Shown here in pieces: positions 44,669 to 54,864 of a stretch of 64,000 bases of DNA (its first letter is position 1; each line of letters begins with the position of its first letter). The notes beneath the pieces were generated by a model, which did no database searches, had not been told where the DNA came from, and saw only the letters and a list, made by a program, of their open reading frames with translations. Source of the DNA: Lantana camara (Eukaryota > Streptophyta > Magnoliopsida > Lamiales > Verbenaceae); contig CM074861.1 in assembly GCA_037501455.1 (NCBI GenBank), positions 98,123,001-98,187,000 of the forward strand, read 5' to 3'. Both the position numbers and the translations under genes were made by a program.

Positions 44669-45802
44669 TTATGGATTATTCCAATCAGTGGTGTCCTCAT
44701 TAACAAGATGCGTCCATTTTGTCCTTCCACTGCGCCCGAAGTGCTTAACCTGCATGACTTTAGGCAATATTGTCTTATCCATCTTATCCTCTCCAGTGGG
44801 CTCAGAGAAGTCGCGAGTGTAGATATTAGCAGCCCCAGCAGTTCCAGTGTGATCATCAGGATTTGTCTGGAAGAAAGCACCCTTATGGTAGTATTTCTGC
44901 ATGAACAGCCACTTTTGCTTGGGTGGTGCAGCAGGTTTAGGATTCTTCCTTTCCCACTCTCTCCGTTCGTCCTCTGTCATGTTTCTCACTCTCTCAATCT
45001 CCTCCTTCTCATTCACCATTGCATCTCTGTCCTCTCTATCTCCCTTGATCCTTGCAATTTCTCTGGCCTTCCAAGCCTCATATTCTTCCGCCTCATTCAC
45101 ATCATCATCCGTGTCCACATCAGCAATATTTGCCTCCAACTCCATATTTCTCTGAATCTCTTGATCTTCCTTGATTTTCTCAATCACAATTTCCTTTGTC
45201 TCCTTCCTCCTCCTCACTGCTTCCTTGAGAGCTCTCTCTTCAGCTTCAAGTCTCTCCTTTTCTGCAACTGTATCCCTCTCTGACTCGGGAACAAACGCTA
45301 GCTTGACCATAGCAATACCCGTCATTTCCTCTTCCGAGTCAGTCTCATATTCAGACTCTTCCTCCTCCTCCTCCGGCAAAAGGGCAGCTTCCTCTTGCTG
45401 CCTTAACAACAATTTCTCCCTAATCCTCCTCCTCCTCCTCTCCTCCAAGGCATCCTCGTCCTCGTCCATATCCATGCCTTCCTGCCTCCTGTTTTCCTCC
45501 TCTTCTGTTGAAACAATCTCTGCCTGCCTAATACGCCTATGGTCTTCCCTCACTTCCTCAATCCTGCTCTCGGCCAAACGACGCAACCTAGGATCATCTT
45601 TTCTCATAACATCAGTGCCCTCATGATTAGGAAATGCTTTCTCAAGGCTCGTCATCCTAATATCCCCCTCTTCATCATTGTCATCGGCCCACTCAGGTGC
45701 TTTCCCAGGCCAGTACCTTTTCACCTTAGTCTGCCCAATTTTACCTCTAAGTTTGTCCCCAACAGCGATTACCGTATCGCTAACCCCCGCCGTCACAGAC
45801 AT
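44669..45802 (-). CDS. MFAP1: Microfibrillar-associated protein 1 (MFAP1) homologue, splicing factor
   Basis: A single-exon frame of 377 aa from ATG 45802 (MSVTAGVSDTV) to TAA at 44671-44669. An in-frame non-ATG extension upstream lies outside the family start and was not used. Features: RYWPGKAPEWAD near residue 28, a Glu/Arg-rich coiled middle (EEEEEESEYETDSEEE, REIARIKGDREDRD), and the conserved MFAP1 C-terminal domain (WERKNPKP, QKYYHKGAFFQ, IYTRDFSEPTGEDKMDK, GRSGRTKWTHLVNEDTTDWNNP). MFAP1 is a spliceosomal B-complex protein that contacts Prp38. The usual extension after WNNP is missing: the frame stops at once, and the family tail sits 660 bp downstream at 44009-43919. Either an unusual splice links them or this copy is truncated. 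Confidence 0.87.
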   Translation of the reverse strand: MSVTAGVSDTVIAVGDKLRGKIGQTKVKRYWPGKAPEWADDNDEEGDIRMTSLEKAFPNHEGTDVMRKDDPRLRRLAESRIEEVREDHRRIRQAEIVSTEEEENRRQEGMDMDEDEDALEERRRRRIREKLLLRQQEEAALLPEEEEEESEYETDSEEEMTGIAMVKLAFVPESERDTVAEKERLEAEERALKEAVRRRKETKEIVIEKIKEDQEIQRNMELEANIADVDTDDDVNEAEEYEAWKAREIARIKGDREDRDAMVNEKEEIERVRNMTEDERREWERKNPKPAAPPKQKWLFMQKYYHKGAFFQTNPDDHTGTAGAANIYTRDFSEPTGEDKMDKTILPKVMQVKHFGRSGRTKWTHLVNEDTTDWNNP

Positions 45803-46108
45803 GGATAATCCTATGTCCAACAAAATCCCCTCCAATAAACGCAAGATTTATATATATCCTCCCTGAAATAAAAACACAGCAGGAATCGCAACGGATTCAG
45901 ATAATCAAAAACAAACTGAACCCTAATTCGGAGAATAAGACACTGGCTGTAAAATAAAAATTGAATCACGAAGACAAACCTAATCCGGCAGAAAACCAAA
46001 TGGAAACTTGAAAACTAGTTGATTAGAGACAAATCTTGCTGAAAATTTTCAAACTAAAAGCATTCTGTTAAGACCAAAAAATTCAGAAGATAATGGATCT
46101 GACTCCGG

Positions 46109-46116
46109 TATTTATA
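46109..46116 (-). promoter_or_regulatory. TATA box of MFAP1
   Basis: TATAAATA on the minus strand (46116-46109), about 310 bp before the start codon. The leader (about 46080-45803) is AT-rich and may contain an intron. Confidence 0.5.
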
Positions 46117-46251
46117 GACCACGCGCTAAAAGACCCATTCTGATTAAGAAAAGAAACCTATTCCACTAAGAAATCTAATTATATGACTATATTCCTAACT
46201 CAAGGAATTCTAAAAAAATACGAGAAAAGAAAATACTCATAACACATTCAA

Positions 46252-46467
46252 ACACCAGCGGAGCCACATGCAATTTAGGGGGAGTCCCCCTCAAATTTTT
46301 TTTTTTTTTTTTTAAATTCATTATATAGTTATATAGATAAATGATTAAATATATTTGTAATTTTATGAAATTTTTTATTTTTTACTCTCTCACGAAAATT
46401 AAAATTAATACTAGTAAGGGTCAATATAGTTATGCTTTGATCGACCCCCTAAATTATATTTCTGGCG
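46252..46467. mobile_element. Possible DNA-transposon relic
   Basis: CAGCGGAGCCACATG...GGGGGAGTCCCCCTCAAA with a poly(T) run on the left, and CGACCCCCTAAATTATATTTCTGGCGGAATACACTG on the right, recall a common plant MITE with CAGTGGCGGAGCCAC ends. The right end has drifted. No target duplication seen. Confidence 0.35.
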
Positions 46468-46654
46468 GAATACACTGAATACGGAACCAAAACAATTATA
46501 ACCTTTTTTTTTTTTATTATCTTGAAAATTTTATTTCTGCAACTCTCTGATCCTTGTTTTTTTTTTTTTTTAATCGTGCAAAATTTGATGCACAATTTAA
46601 CATTGGTCCATCTTTTGGAACCTTATTTCATATATTTAATCCATTAATGAATTT

Positions 46655-46845
46655 TCTCATGACCAACTTTGCCACAGATACTAAAATTTCTCATGACAAC
46701 TTGTCATGGATCAGAAAACACATGGCTAACCTTGTCATAGATAAGAAAAGAAAATTACTCATGACGAAAATATCATGGATTGATTTACTCATGGTCAACT
46801 TTGCCATGATGGATTACTCATGGCAAATCTGTCATGGATTGAAAA
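46655..46845. repeat. Imperfect ~25-bp repeats built of CATGRC...GYCATG palindromes
   Basis: Six units of the form CTCATGACcAACTTtGTCATGGAT with spacers: about 46655, 46690, 46720, 46757, 46790 and 46817. One unit, CATGACAACTTGTCATG (46692-46708), is a perfect palindrome around its centre. The long plus-strand frame here is a by-product. Confidence 0.75.
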
Positions 46846-46901
46846 AGATTTCTCATTGATAAGAGAATTAAAAAATGCATGGTGATATGCCACGATAAAA
46901 A

Positions 46902-47168
46902 CGGGGAATTTGAGAAAACTCCCCAATTGATAAGTCAAATTTCTTTTAACTTCCTATTTTCAAAAATGATGTATTAAAACTCAAGAATCGTGTATCTAAA
47001 ACCCCAAATGATGTATTGGAAATATAAGGAAAAAAATCATGTATCTAAATCCCAGAATCGTGTATATAAATCCCAGAATCGTGTATCTAAAACCCCAAAT
47101 GATGTATTTAAAAATGGGGAGCAAACTCAAAATTTTTCAACCCATGGGGAGTTTTCTCAAAACCCCCC
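46902..47168. mobile_element. MITE with GGGGAATTTT...AACTCCCC ends (copy 2)
   Basis: Same family as 30893-31178. 9-bp duplication CGATAAAAA (46893-46901 and 47169-47177). Left end CGGGGAATTTGAGAAAACTCCCC, complement of right end GGGGGGTTTTGAGAAAACTCCCC. The interior has AATCGTGTATCTAAA units, fewer than in copy 1. Confidence 0.85.
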
Positions 47169-47623
47169 CGATAAAAATGGATCAGAAGTATTTATGATGG
47201 AGGATTTTGTTTCTGAGAAAGGAGAATTCTTTTGGGAGGGATTTGTTTCTGCAGCTATGATGGAGGATTTTGTTGGTGATTTTCTAAAAATGGTGTAGTT
47301 TTTAAGGCATATTTCAACTTTGATGTACTTTTTCTGTGTATTGCAAGTTTGGTGTGTTCCGTTTTTCAAAATAGCGGAACACAAAAAAAAAAAAAGTTAT
47401 TATTTTTATTAATGTTTCGTTGTTTCGTTTTTACCAAGAGCGGAATCGCTGTACACATATGTTTTAACTGTGGGACCCCACGTGTAACCGTTGACTGGAT
47501 GGGATTGTTGATGAACAGTTATTCCGGTATTGGAGAAAACGGAATTTGGGCGATTTTCATTCTTAAAAAATCCGCGAGTTATAGCCCACTCATGGCGAGA
47601 TTTTCCGTGTGGTACAGTAGTTC
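47169..47623. other. Spacer before duplication copy B
   Basis: Contains two TATGATGGAGGATTTTGTT repeats (about 47191 and 47257) and two AGCGGAA blocks. No gene recognised. Confidence 0.6.
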
Positions 47624-47723
47624 CACTAAAGAAAGTCAAAATAGAGAGGGTCATATTCATCTTTCCAGACTTCTGACAAAGTGAAGTTTCTATAGATTGA
47701 TCCACTGCTAATTTTCCTGACAG

Positions 47724-48946
47724 GCAAAAGAGTTCTCTGGAATCCTTGTTGAAAATGATATGAATGACATTTTATTTTTCACTCCTGACCGCTTTGGAAC
47801 TAAGGGTGATCAATCAACTGGTTTGAGTGCCAAAATTCTTGGAAACAGGTACTCTAGAAGAATGGAAGCTGTGTCAAAACATGAATCTATCTTCTCTTTG
47901 GCTGAGACAACATGGTTTTCTCTTGTTTCTTCTCATCGACTCTGCAAGCAAAAGGATGGTGCTAATGTGGTCATACCAACCTCTCTACAATCCTTGAGTC
48001 CTTCACAGAAGAAGCTCGCTGAAAGTCCTGGCAAAGGGATCATTGATGAAAACACTAGCATGTAAGATAAATGAAGCTGCATCATGCATGTTCTAGTTTT
48101 CAAGGTCCTTACTCGTTGATATGTTATGAGTGTTCTCTAGTGGATATGGCATTCATTTTTCTGATTTCCTTTTTCATTTTCTATATCCAGATTTGTCAAT
48201 GCACCAGAATCTCCTTAGTTTATTAGCACTTTCGTTCCAGGCCCCAAAGTCGATACAGATATAACAGTTGAGGTGTGGGATAATTTTGGTAATCAAGTAA
48301 TCTGTTTAAGAGATGCTCTTTGTTGTTGTTACTATTATTATTATTATCAAATTATTAAGACAAATTACTCGTTTTTTTTAGGACATTGGTTACTTTTTGA
48401 GCCCAGGGGACCGAAGTCATGATGCTATTGGATTGATGAAGCAATTCGGAGAACATACTGGTGGACTGTTATCTGATGTACAGGAGGTTTTGGGAGATGA
48501 AACTCCACAAACAATAGTCAAAGGAAAATGCTCCATAAATCAAGAAGCAGAAAAGGAGAACAATTTCATGGTATGATTGTCAGAAATTAATCCAAGAAAC
48601 GGCCTTTAATATTTTCAATCCCTTTTCTCCCATAGATACTTTGCATTTCTTTAGGCTGCTTTAATCTTGATAAAATTTTATCCGTTTGGCATATTGTGAT
48701 AGTATTTCAATGGAAACCATCGGTTTAAAATATGATAAGGTAAACTTGAAATACTGATCTAATGGGAACAACTCAGTATAGGAAACTAATGTACCAATGC
48801 TTTAACTTGGCGACTTCGTTTTGCAGACGGAGAGGCGTACGCTTGATTTTACCAAATGTGGAACACCTAGAAAGGAAACTGGAAAACCTTCAAGCAGCAC
48901 TACTTTGTTAAGTCCCTCTTCATATCTGCTGAAGAGTTGCAGGTAG
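47724..48946 (+). pseudogene. MYB3R exons 8-11 duplicate (pseudogene)
   Basis: Exon equivalents: 47724-48061, 48191 onward, 48382-48570 and 48827-48946, with the same lengths as in the parent apart from the second. That one has lost an in-frame 33-bp stretch and has a stop (TAG at 48216-48218) where the parent has Trp. No MYB repeats, exons 1-7 or promoter are present upstream. The other exons remain open, so decay is recent. Confidence 0.9.
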
Positions 48947-49351
48947 AAAAAGGCAGAAGCATGCCTACTGTAATATTTTTGAGTCTGTAGTTTGTTCAAG
49001 CAAAAAATCTGTTTGACTGTTATGTAAGTTTCATTTATTGTAATATTACCACTAAAGTGTATATATATTTTTGTCCCTTGCCGTGTATGGATTTTAAGTC
49101 TTCAAATAGTGAAGTCAGGATAGTTGAGTACAATATATTGAACAGGTTAAGTGTAAAATGCAATGTTGTTGGCTCATAATCGAACAAACATCTAAGAGGA
49201 AAACGGGGTTTATTCCTTATGTTAGATAGTTTGGTGTACAAACCGACACAACACGACCTCTTAAAACTTAAATATTGAAGAAAGAAAAAGAAAAACGAGA
49301 GAAAGAAAAGAAGGTAACTGGAAATTTTCGAGCAAAATGCTGAATTTCCTC
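48947..49351. other. Convergent 3' spacer between the MYB3R duplicate and ADH
   Basis: Duplicated counterpart of 42210-42584. Non-coding; probably 3' UTRs of both genes. Confidence 0.7.
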
Positions 49352-51650
49352 TTAAAACTTGATGACAACTTTGATAGCATTGGGCTGCTTCATGTACTCA
49401 AGCCCCTTGTTAATTTCAGAAAGTGAAACCTCATGAGTAATCAGCTGATCAAGATCAATTTCCTGCCCAGAAAATACAACATTTGTTATGTCAAAATAGG
49501 AATCTTTTTCCCTCTTAAAAATTGGAACATCCTTGTATGCTACAATCAATTGATATATGTACCTTATTAACACATTTTTCCACAATTTTAGGAAGATCTG
49601 TCTGAGTTCTAACACCACCATAGATGGAGCCAACTACAGTCCTTCCACACAACAGGGGAATATAGTTGAGCTCCCCACTTTTCTCAAGTCCTGCACCAAT
49701 AAATACTACTGTCCCAAGCCCCTGTTTCATGCCAAATACATATAAAAACAGTTGAGTCTTGTTACACATGTAGGCACAAAAACAGTCACGGTTAACCCAA
49801 CGTGTCGTCTTATACTTGGAAAATTGATTGAAAATGTGGCATAATCTGAACTGTTTGTTTGTGTATATGATATTTGAACCTATGTGTCTGTAGGATACAA
49901 TCCTTGCAAACTTTCTCAAGGTCTAGAGCAGATCCTAAGAACTGCCCTATAGTATCATGTATGAAAAGTCAATAGAGAAGGATTTTATACCACTTTTGAG
50001 CCCTCGATGGCTTCGTTGAGGATGGCTGGTACGCCTGTGCACTCAAAGCAGTAATCCACGCCAAGTCCTCCGGTGGCATCTTTGATCAACTCCGATACAG
50101 ATTTGTCAAAAAGTTTCGGATTTATGAACTCTGTGATTCCAAATGCTTTCGCCTTCTCATGCTTCGCCTCGTTTATGTCTATCCCTATGATCCTGGAAGC
50201 CCCTAACATCGCAGCTCCCTTTACAGCCTGCATTTGTATCCCAACAAGGAAGAGAAATGACATTAGCCCTTAACTTGTTTGACATTAAAGAAGCAATAAG
50301 ACCACAGATTAGGAAAATTCTTACCCCAAGTCCAACAGCACCAAGGCCAATTACAGCAACAGTTGAGCCCTTTTCAATGTTGACTTCTCTCCATGTCGAA
50401 CCATAGCCCGTCGTGAAACCACAGCATAGGAAACTAGCATGGGGGAGAGAGACTCTTGGATCAACTTTGACAGCATAGTTGCCTTCAACAACAACATACT
50501 CTGACCAAGTTGAGCAGCTGAAGTGGTGGTAGATTTTCACCCCTCCAACGGACATTCGCGACGTGCCATCAGTCATTAGGCCACTGAAACCAAGAGGGTA
50601 CTTGTGGCATAGATTTGTCCTTCCTGAGCTGCAATTCAGGCACTCTCCACATTCTCCTAAGTAGAGAGGCATCACAGTGTCCCCAGGTTTGACATGCGTC
50701 ACTTGGTCACCAACACTCTCGACCACACTGCATTTTTTCGATTATGAAACTAGTCAAGTTTCGGAAATTAAGTATTCTATGATCATAAAATATGAAAAAA
50801 GAGAACATTTTGGTTCAATTTTGCTTCATATGATTAAAACTTCTGACTCCGTCTCTTATTGATCGTTAAAAACAGTGTCTTGTATAACCCCCCTTAAAAA
50901 GCTCGATATTTCGTGTTTAGACCTTTGAAAAGAACAGAACTAAGTTCATGTTAATGAAAACACACACAAAGAAGGGAGGAGAGGGGAAGTGTGTGGGGAA
51001 AGACATATTTACCCTACTCCTTCATGTCCAGGAATCCGAGGGAACAAAGGCTGCAAAAATCGACGAAAGAGAAAATTAATAAGAACATACAGAGTTAATG
51101 CCCTGCAACTGAATAGCCATGAACTTGTATATCTATAACATCAAAACTAAAGATTCTTGATCATGGCTATACATACATATATATATATGTGTGTGTGAGT
51201 ACTTACAACAGGGAGGCCATTGCAGCAGAGGATATCAGTATGACACATACTAGCACACAGCATTTTAATCCTAACTTCAGTGGATTTTGGAGGATCCACT
51301 TGAATCTCTTCCACTTCCAACGGCTCCCCGGATTTCCGTAGCACCGCAGCTGCATTCAGATAGGAAAAATTACTCAAAATTTGATGAAAACACAAACATA
51401 AATGATTCCTAAACTCGGGACATTTTCTTCAAGTAATCGCGATGCACGTGTTCTTTACTAGTATACGGCCATCCATGGCTTGTAAGTTATGAACAAACTC
51501 TTTCTCAGTATTATAATTAACTTTTCCTCTGCATATAAGTTATGCCAGCTTTTGTGCTTTTGTTCCCAACTTATAACTTGTAAGGATGAAACCATGAAGA
51601 AAATGAATACCTTTGCATGTTATGACTCCTGGAGTGGTGCTGTTGGTCAT
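49352..51650 (-). CDS. Zinc-dependent alcohol dehydrogenase-like protein (MDR family)
   Basis: Seven exons in phase on the minus strand: 51650-51611, 51349-51207, 51050-51013, 50727-50325, 50227-49991, 49721-49563, 49462-49352, giving 376 aa. Catalytic zinc ligands: Cys in SMCHTD, His in PGHEGVG and Cys in [12 protein letters not shown]. The structural zinc loop is [17 protein letters not shown]. The Rossmann motif is GLGAVGLG, with acidic D in IIGIDIN favouring NAD(H). [10 protein letters not shown] marks the plant ADH-like group rather than classic ADH1, so the substrate is unknown, probably alcohols or aldehydes in the cytosol. Start: the first ATG (MTNSTTPG) downstream of a TATA box at 51750-51741; an upstream in-frame Leu run has no ATG. 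A broken duplicate is at 42585-43429. Confidence 0.9.
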
Positions 51651-51690
51651 GGCTAACTGTGCAAGAAAGATGTGCAAATGTGTATTTTGA

Positions 51691-51716
51691 AGAAGAAGAA
51701 GAAGAAGAAGAAGAAT
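51691..51716. repeat. (GAA)n microsatellite in the ADH leader
   Basis: Eight GAA units (TTC on the transcript strand) between the TATA box and the start codon of the ADH gene. Confidence 0.9.
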
Positions 51717-51740
51717 AGGCAAGAATTATGGCTCTTGTCT

Positions 51741-51750
51741 ATAATATATA
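51741..51750 (-). promoter_or_regulatory. TATA box of the ADH gene
   Basis: TATATATTAT on the minus strand, about 30 bp from a likely transcript start near 51717 and 90 bp from the ATG. Confidence 0.5.
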
Positions 51751-51759
51751 TGCACTCAT

Positions 51760-52674
51760 GCACACACCTACATAAACAAGTATTAATTACCTAAGTCTTT
51801 TAAATGTTCTAGCTCGAATCCTATTCGGTTAAACTTAATCAATAATATGGTAAAGAAATTACTATTATACGTGTTTGATTTTTCTTTTTTTTTAATTTTG
51901 ACACCAATTATACGATAAATGTAAATACTATCTCCTTTATTATGACTTGAAATTTTCTATTTTTTTCATTTCCTGTTTCACTGCAGTTTCGCGAAAAATT
52001 TTCTAAATTTTTTCCATATTATAATTATTTTTTTCTTCTAATTTAAATTATTTATTTATACACGTGGCGCGTGTATATGAATAAAACAAAATACTTATTT
52101 CAATATTTGAAGAAGTTAAATTTAGAATAGAATATTGGAATCACTTAAATATAACTCTTTCTATTGATATATTTATTTTGGGAATTGAATTAGTTGACGT
52201 TGTGCGATGTCATGTAGCTTATTTTTGTACAATTTTTAGAGTCATGAATTAATTGTCTTGTACTGGGCTACCATAAGAAGTCAAAAAATCTGTAGCAATC
52301 TGGTGATGGGGATACGAGAAGTGATTGTAAAAAGACAGAAAAGGACACATAATTCTTTACAAGAATTATTATAATTGACTATGGCTCGCGTTGTTCGCGT
52401 GCTCCAACCTTTATTTATTTATTTAAATTTAGTTTTTCCTGAATTTTGTGTCCATTATTATTTCTTTTTTCTTTACCATGCATTATTTATAAATATAGCA
52501 TTTTTGTGCTCCATAAAATTGGTGCCCTTTTTTAAAATTAATTCCTCTATATGCACAAAAAATAATAAATAATTCATTGCGTAGTGTGAGAATAAAATCT
52601 AGGGTTGAAATGAGAAAGAATCATTATTTGTTAGCACGTTAGGATTATGAATTAAATTAATTTATAAAATTTAA
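51760..52674. other. ADH upstream region, AT-rich
   Basis: No gene or element ends recognised; long A/T runs. Confidence 0.6.
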
Positions 52675-53110
52675 GGATTTTTTCCGTCTGCACCGGCCGC
52701 ATAATTACACCTCATACCCGTTTAGATGGAAATATTACAAACTCCACCCTCACGGGTTTCAAAAATTACAAATTGTTCAATTTCATTGGGGCTTAGTTGA
52801 TTTTATAAGTAAACTGATTATTTTACCCACAATTTTATTTTATTTTAAAATTTTAAAAAACCAAAAAAATTATTTGCAAAATATTCAAATCAAATTTAAT
52901 TTAAAATTATTTTAACATTGAATTTTTTTTAATATTTTAATTTTTAAATTAAGGGTAAAAAGCTTAATTTGTCCACTAATTAAACTAAACCCTAAAGAAA
53001 TGAAATTATTTATAATTTTCATAATCCATAGGGATAGAATTTATAATATTTTTATTTAAGCGGTTATGAGTTAATTATGTAATCTCATAGGGGTAGATGT
53101 GAAAAATCTT
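52675..53110. mobile_element. 436-bp TIR MITE (probable MULE type)
   Basis: Inverted repeats of about 95 bp: left GGATTTTTTCCGTCTGCACC...CATAATTACACCTCATACCCG; complement of right AAGATTTTTCACATCTACCC...CATAATTAACTCATAACCG. Flanked by AAAATTTAA (52666-52674 and 53111-53119), a 9-bp duplication, though AT-rich. Related in sequence to 33975-34277. Confidence 0.7.
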
Positions 53111-53119
53111 AAAATTTAA

Positions 53120-53380
53120 ATCATTCCCTATCATCCTATGAGGTCTGGCCACCTGTCTATTGGTTGAATTATATAATTTTAAATATAAATTATCAAGGAA
53201 GATATGATATTAAAATATTAATAATCCAGTTAGGGTCGTAAAAAAAATAAAATAATAATAATCCAGTTAGGTAGAAGCAGCCCACATGTATGGGCAATTG
53301 GGCACAACTCGATTAGGTATGGAGCCTAGAAATGGGCCCTACATATACGGTGTTTTAATTAATCAGTTAAAATTGCATAC
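53120..53380. other. Spacer between two TIR elements
   Basis: No gene seen; two AATAATCCAGTTAGG blocks at about 53217 and 53258. Confidence 0.6.
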
Positions 53381-53796
53381 CTAAATTTAGGCACGAGATC
53401 CCCTGTTTTATAAGTCTGTTTCATCTCCTGTATTCACCTTTAGATTTGCGACATGTGGCAAAAAAAAAAAAAAAAAAAAACCACGCAAGGCTGGCTGTTT
53501 AAAACAGAATGAGTTTTCTGTCCGTTTATTTGACTGACAGTAATATTAACGTGTTCTCTCTAACTTCTCTCTTCCTTCCCCCCACAAAAAAAATCTCTAA
53601 CTTCTCTCTAACTCATGGAGGAGATGAAATGGTAGAAATCTTCGTCTAGCCAGAAAACCCACTGACAGCGTCTTTACTCTGACTCAGAAAACTCTCGGAC
53701 GAAAATCTATTCCCTTAACTCGGCCTCAGTCCGATGGTTAGCTTACATATCGTCTCCGACGCCGCCGTCCGCTGTAAGCCCTAACGGAGGAGCAAT

Positions 53797-53870
53797 TATA
53801 TAAACGTATAATACACCTTCGTTTTCAAATTCAATCCCTCGCTGATATCGCCATCTATTATGGTTTTGAG
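53797..53870 (+). promoter_or_regulatory. Captured promoter and first-exon-like segment in the MULE
   Basis: TATATAA at 53797-53803, then a leader and ATG at 53860 followed by GTTTTGAG|GTAGGG, a start codon three and two-thirds codons before a splice-donor-like GT. A TAAGCCCTAA box lies upstream (about 53775). A first exon this short, MVLR-like, recalls ribosomal protein genes, but identity is not established. No downstream exon recognised. Confidence 0.4.
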
Positions 53871-54653
53871 GTAGGGATTTCGTTTTTCCCGAAATCCTTT
53901 TGCTTTTTGTTGCGTATGCCTAGTTTTCTATTTTTTCTTCTGATTTTATGTTTGGTGGGTTTGTGGGTGAGAGTATACTGGCAAAGTGGCAATAGCTTTT
54001 TAGTTATAGAAATAATTGTTGTTTTTAACCTTTTTGTTTTGTAATATTGGGCCGGATTGCATTTCATGGTTCCTAGATAACACAAAGCTTGAGAGCTTGA
54101 GAAATATGAGCTCCAAGTGTTTGTCATTTTGTCCCAAACAGAATGCCACAGAGAATGATAACTCCTTAAGCTTGGCCTCTGTTTAGAAGAACACTTTGGT
54201 CTAATTAATTGAAATACCAAATAAAAACAAGTTTTCTTGCACTAGAAACAGTTTTATAATTCATATATAAATTGTGGATATAATTGTGTGCATTTTACAA
54301 GCTCTAACTCCAAATATTAGGCCAAGGTTGCACTTTGAAAGGGTGAAACTCTGAACTTAAATAACTAAACACGTCTCTAAATTTCTTGCAGACAGTCCAA
54401 ATCAATTTTAAGCGGTTCAATATTTTTCTCGTGATCGTTAATGCATTGTTAAATAATCGTGCACTCGAATACTCAGTCTTGAGCGATTTTTGTGTTTATT
54501 GCCAAAGCGACATAATTTGTGATTTGGAATTCGTTCATTTAAAATCATTTGAAGTTTGTTTAATCTATTATTGTTACTCCCTAAGTAGCTTTCTTCATGC
54601 TGTGTTGCTTAAATGTTTTTCCCTTTGCTTGTTACGTATTTTTTAAATAATAA

Positions 54654-54726
54654 AGAGATGTAGCTCAAATGGTAGAGCGTTCACTTTATAAGTGAGAGAC
54701 ACGAGGTTCGATCCCTCGCATCTCTA
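54654..54726 (+). tRNA. tRNA gene with anticodon UAU, tRNA-Ala-like body (possible pseudogene)
   Basis: A 73-nt sequence folds as a full cloverleaf: acceptor AGAGATG/CATCTCT with A discriminator, D arm GCTC/GAGC, anticodon stem TTCAC/GTGAG with loop TTTATAA (anticodon TAT at 54687-54689), T arm CGAGG/CCTCG with TTCGATC loop. The body closely follows plant tRNA-Ala (ATGTAGCTCAAATGGTAGAGC), but the G3:U70 alanine identity pair is A3:U70 and the anticodon would read AUA. It sits inside a MULE. A and B boxes are intact. Charging identity cannot be told. Confidence 0.8.
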
Positions 54727-54753
54727 TTCAATTTCATCATATAAATTCAATTT

Positions 54754-54864
54754 CATCATAAAATTGAGATGCAAAAACTACTTGTACTAGCTTCATAAAA
54801 TTGAGATGCAAAAACTACTTGTACTAGCTTCATAAAATTGAGATGCAAAAACTACTTGTACTAG
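54754..54864. repeat. 37-bp tandem repeat, three copies
   Basis: Three near-perfect units TCATAAAATTGAGATGCA-AAAACTACTTGTACTAG directly after the tRNA, at 54754-54790, 54791-54827 and 54828-54864. Confidence 0.92.

Larger units (their letters stand above)
47624..51229. repeat. Segmental duplication, copy B
   Basis: Matches 40871-43429 in the same orientation and includes the 1.03 kb missing from copy A. It carries a broken MYB3R tail and most of the intact ADH gene. Confidence 0.9.

Noticed and set aside
51651..51722. In-frame Leu-rich N-terminal extension of ADH that looks like a signal peptide
   Set aside because: The frame starts at TTG, not ATG, with an in-frame TAA just upstream; the Leu run is the (CTT)n microsatellite, and the TATA box places transcription start near its edge.
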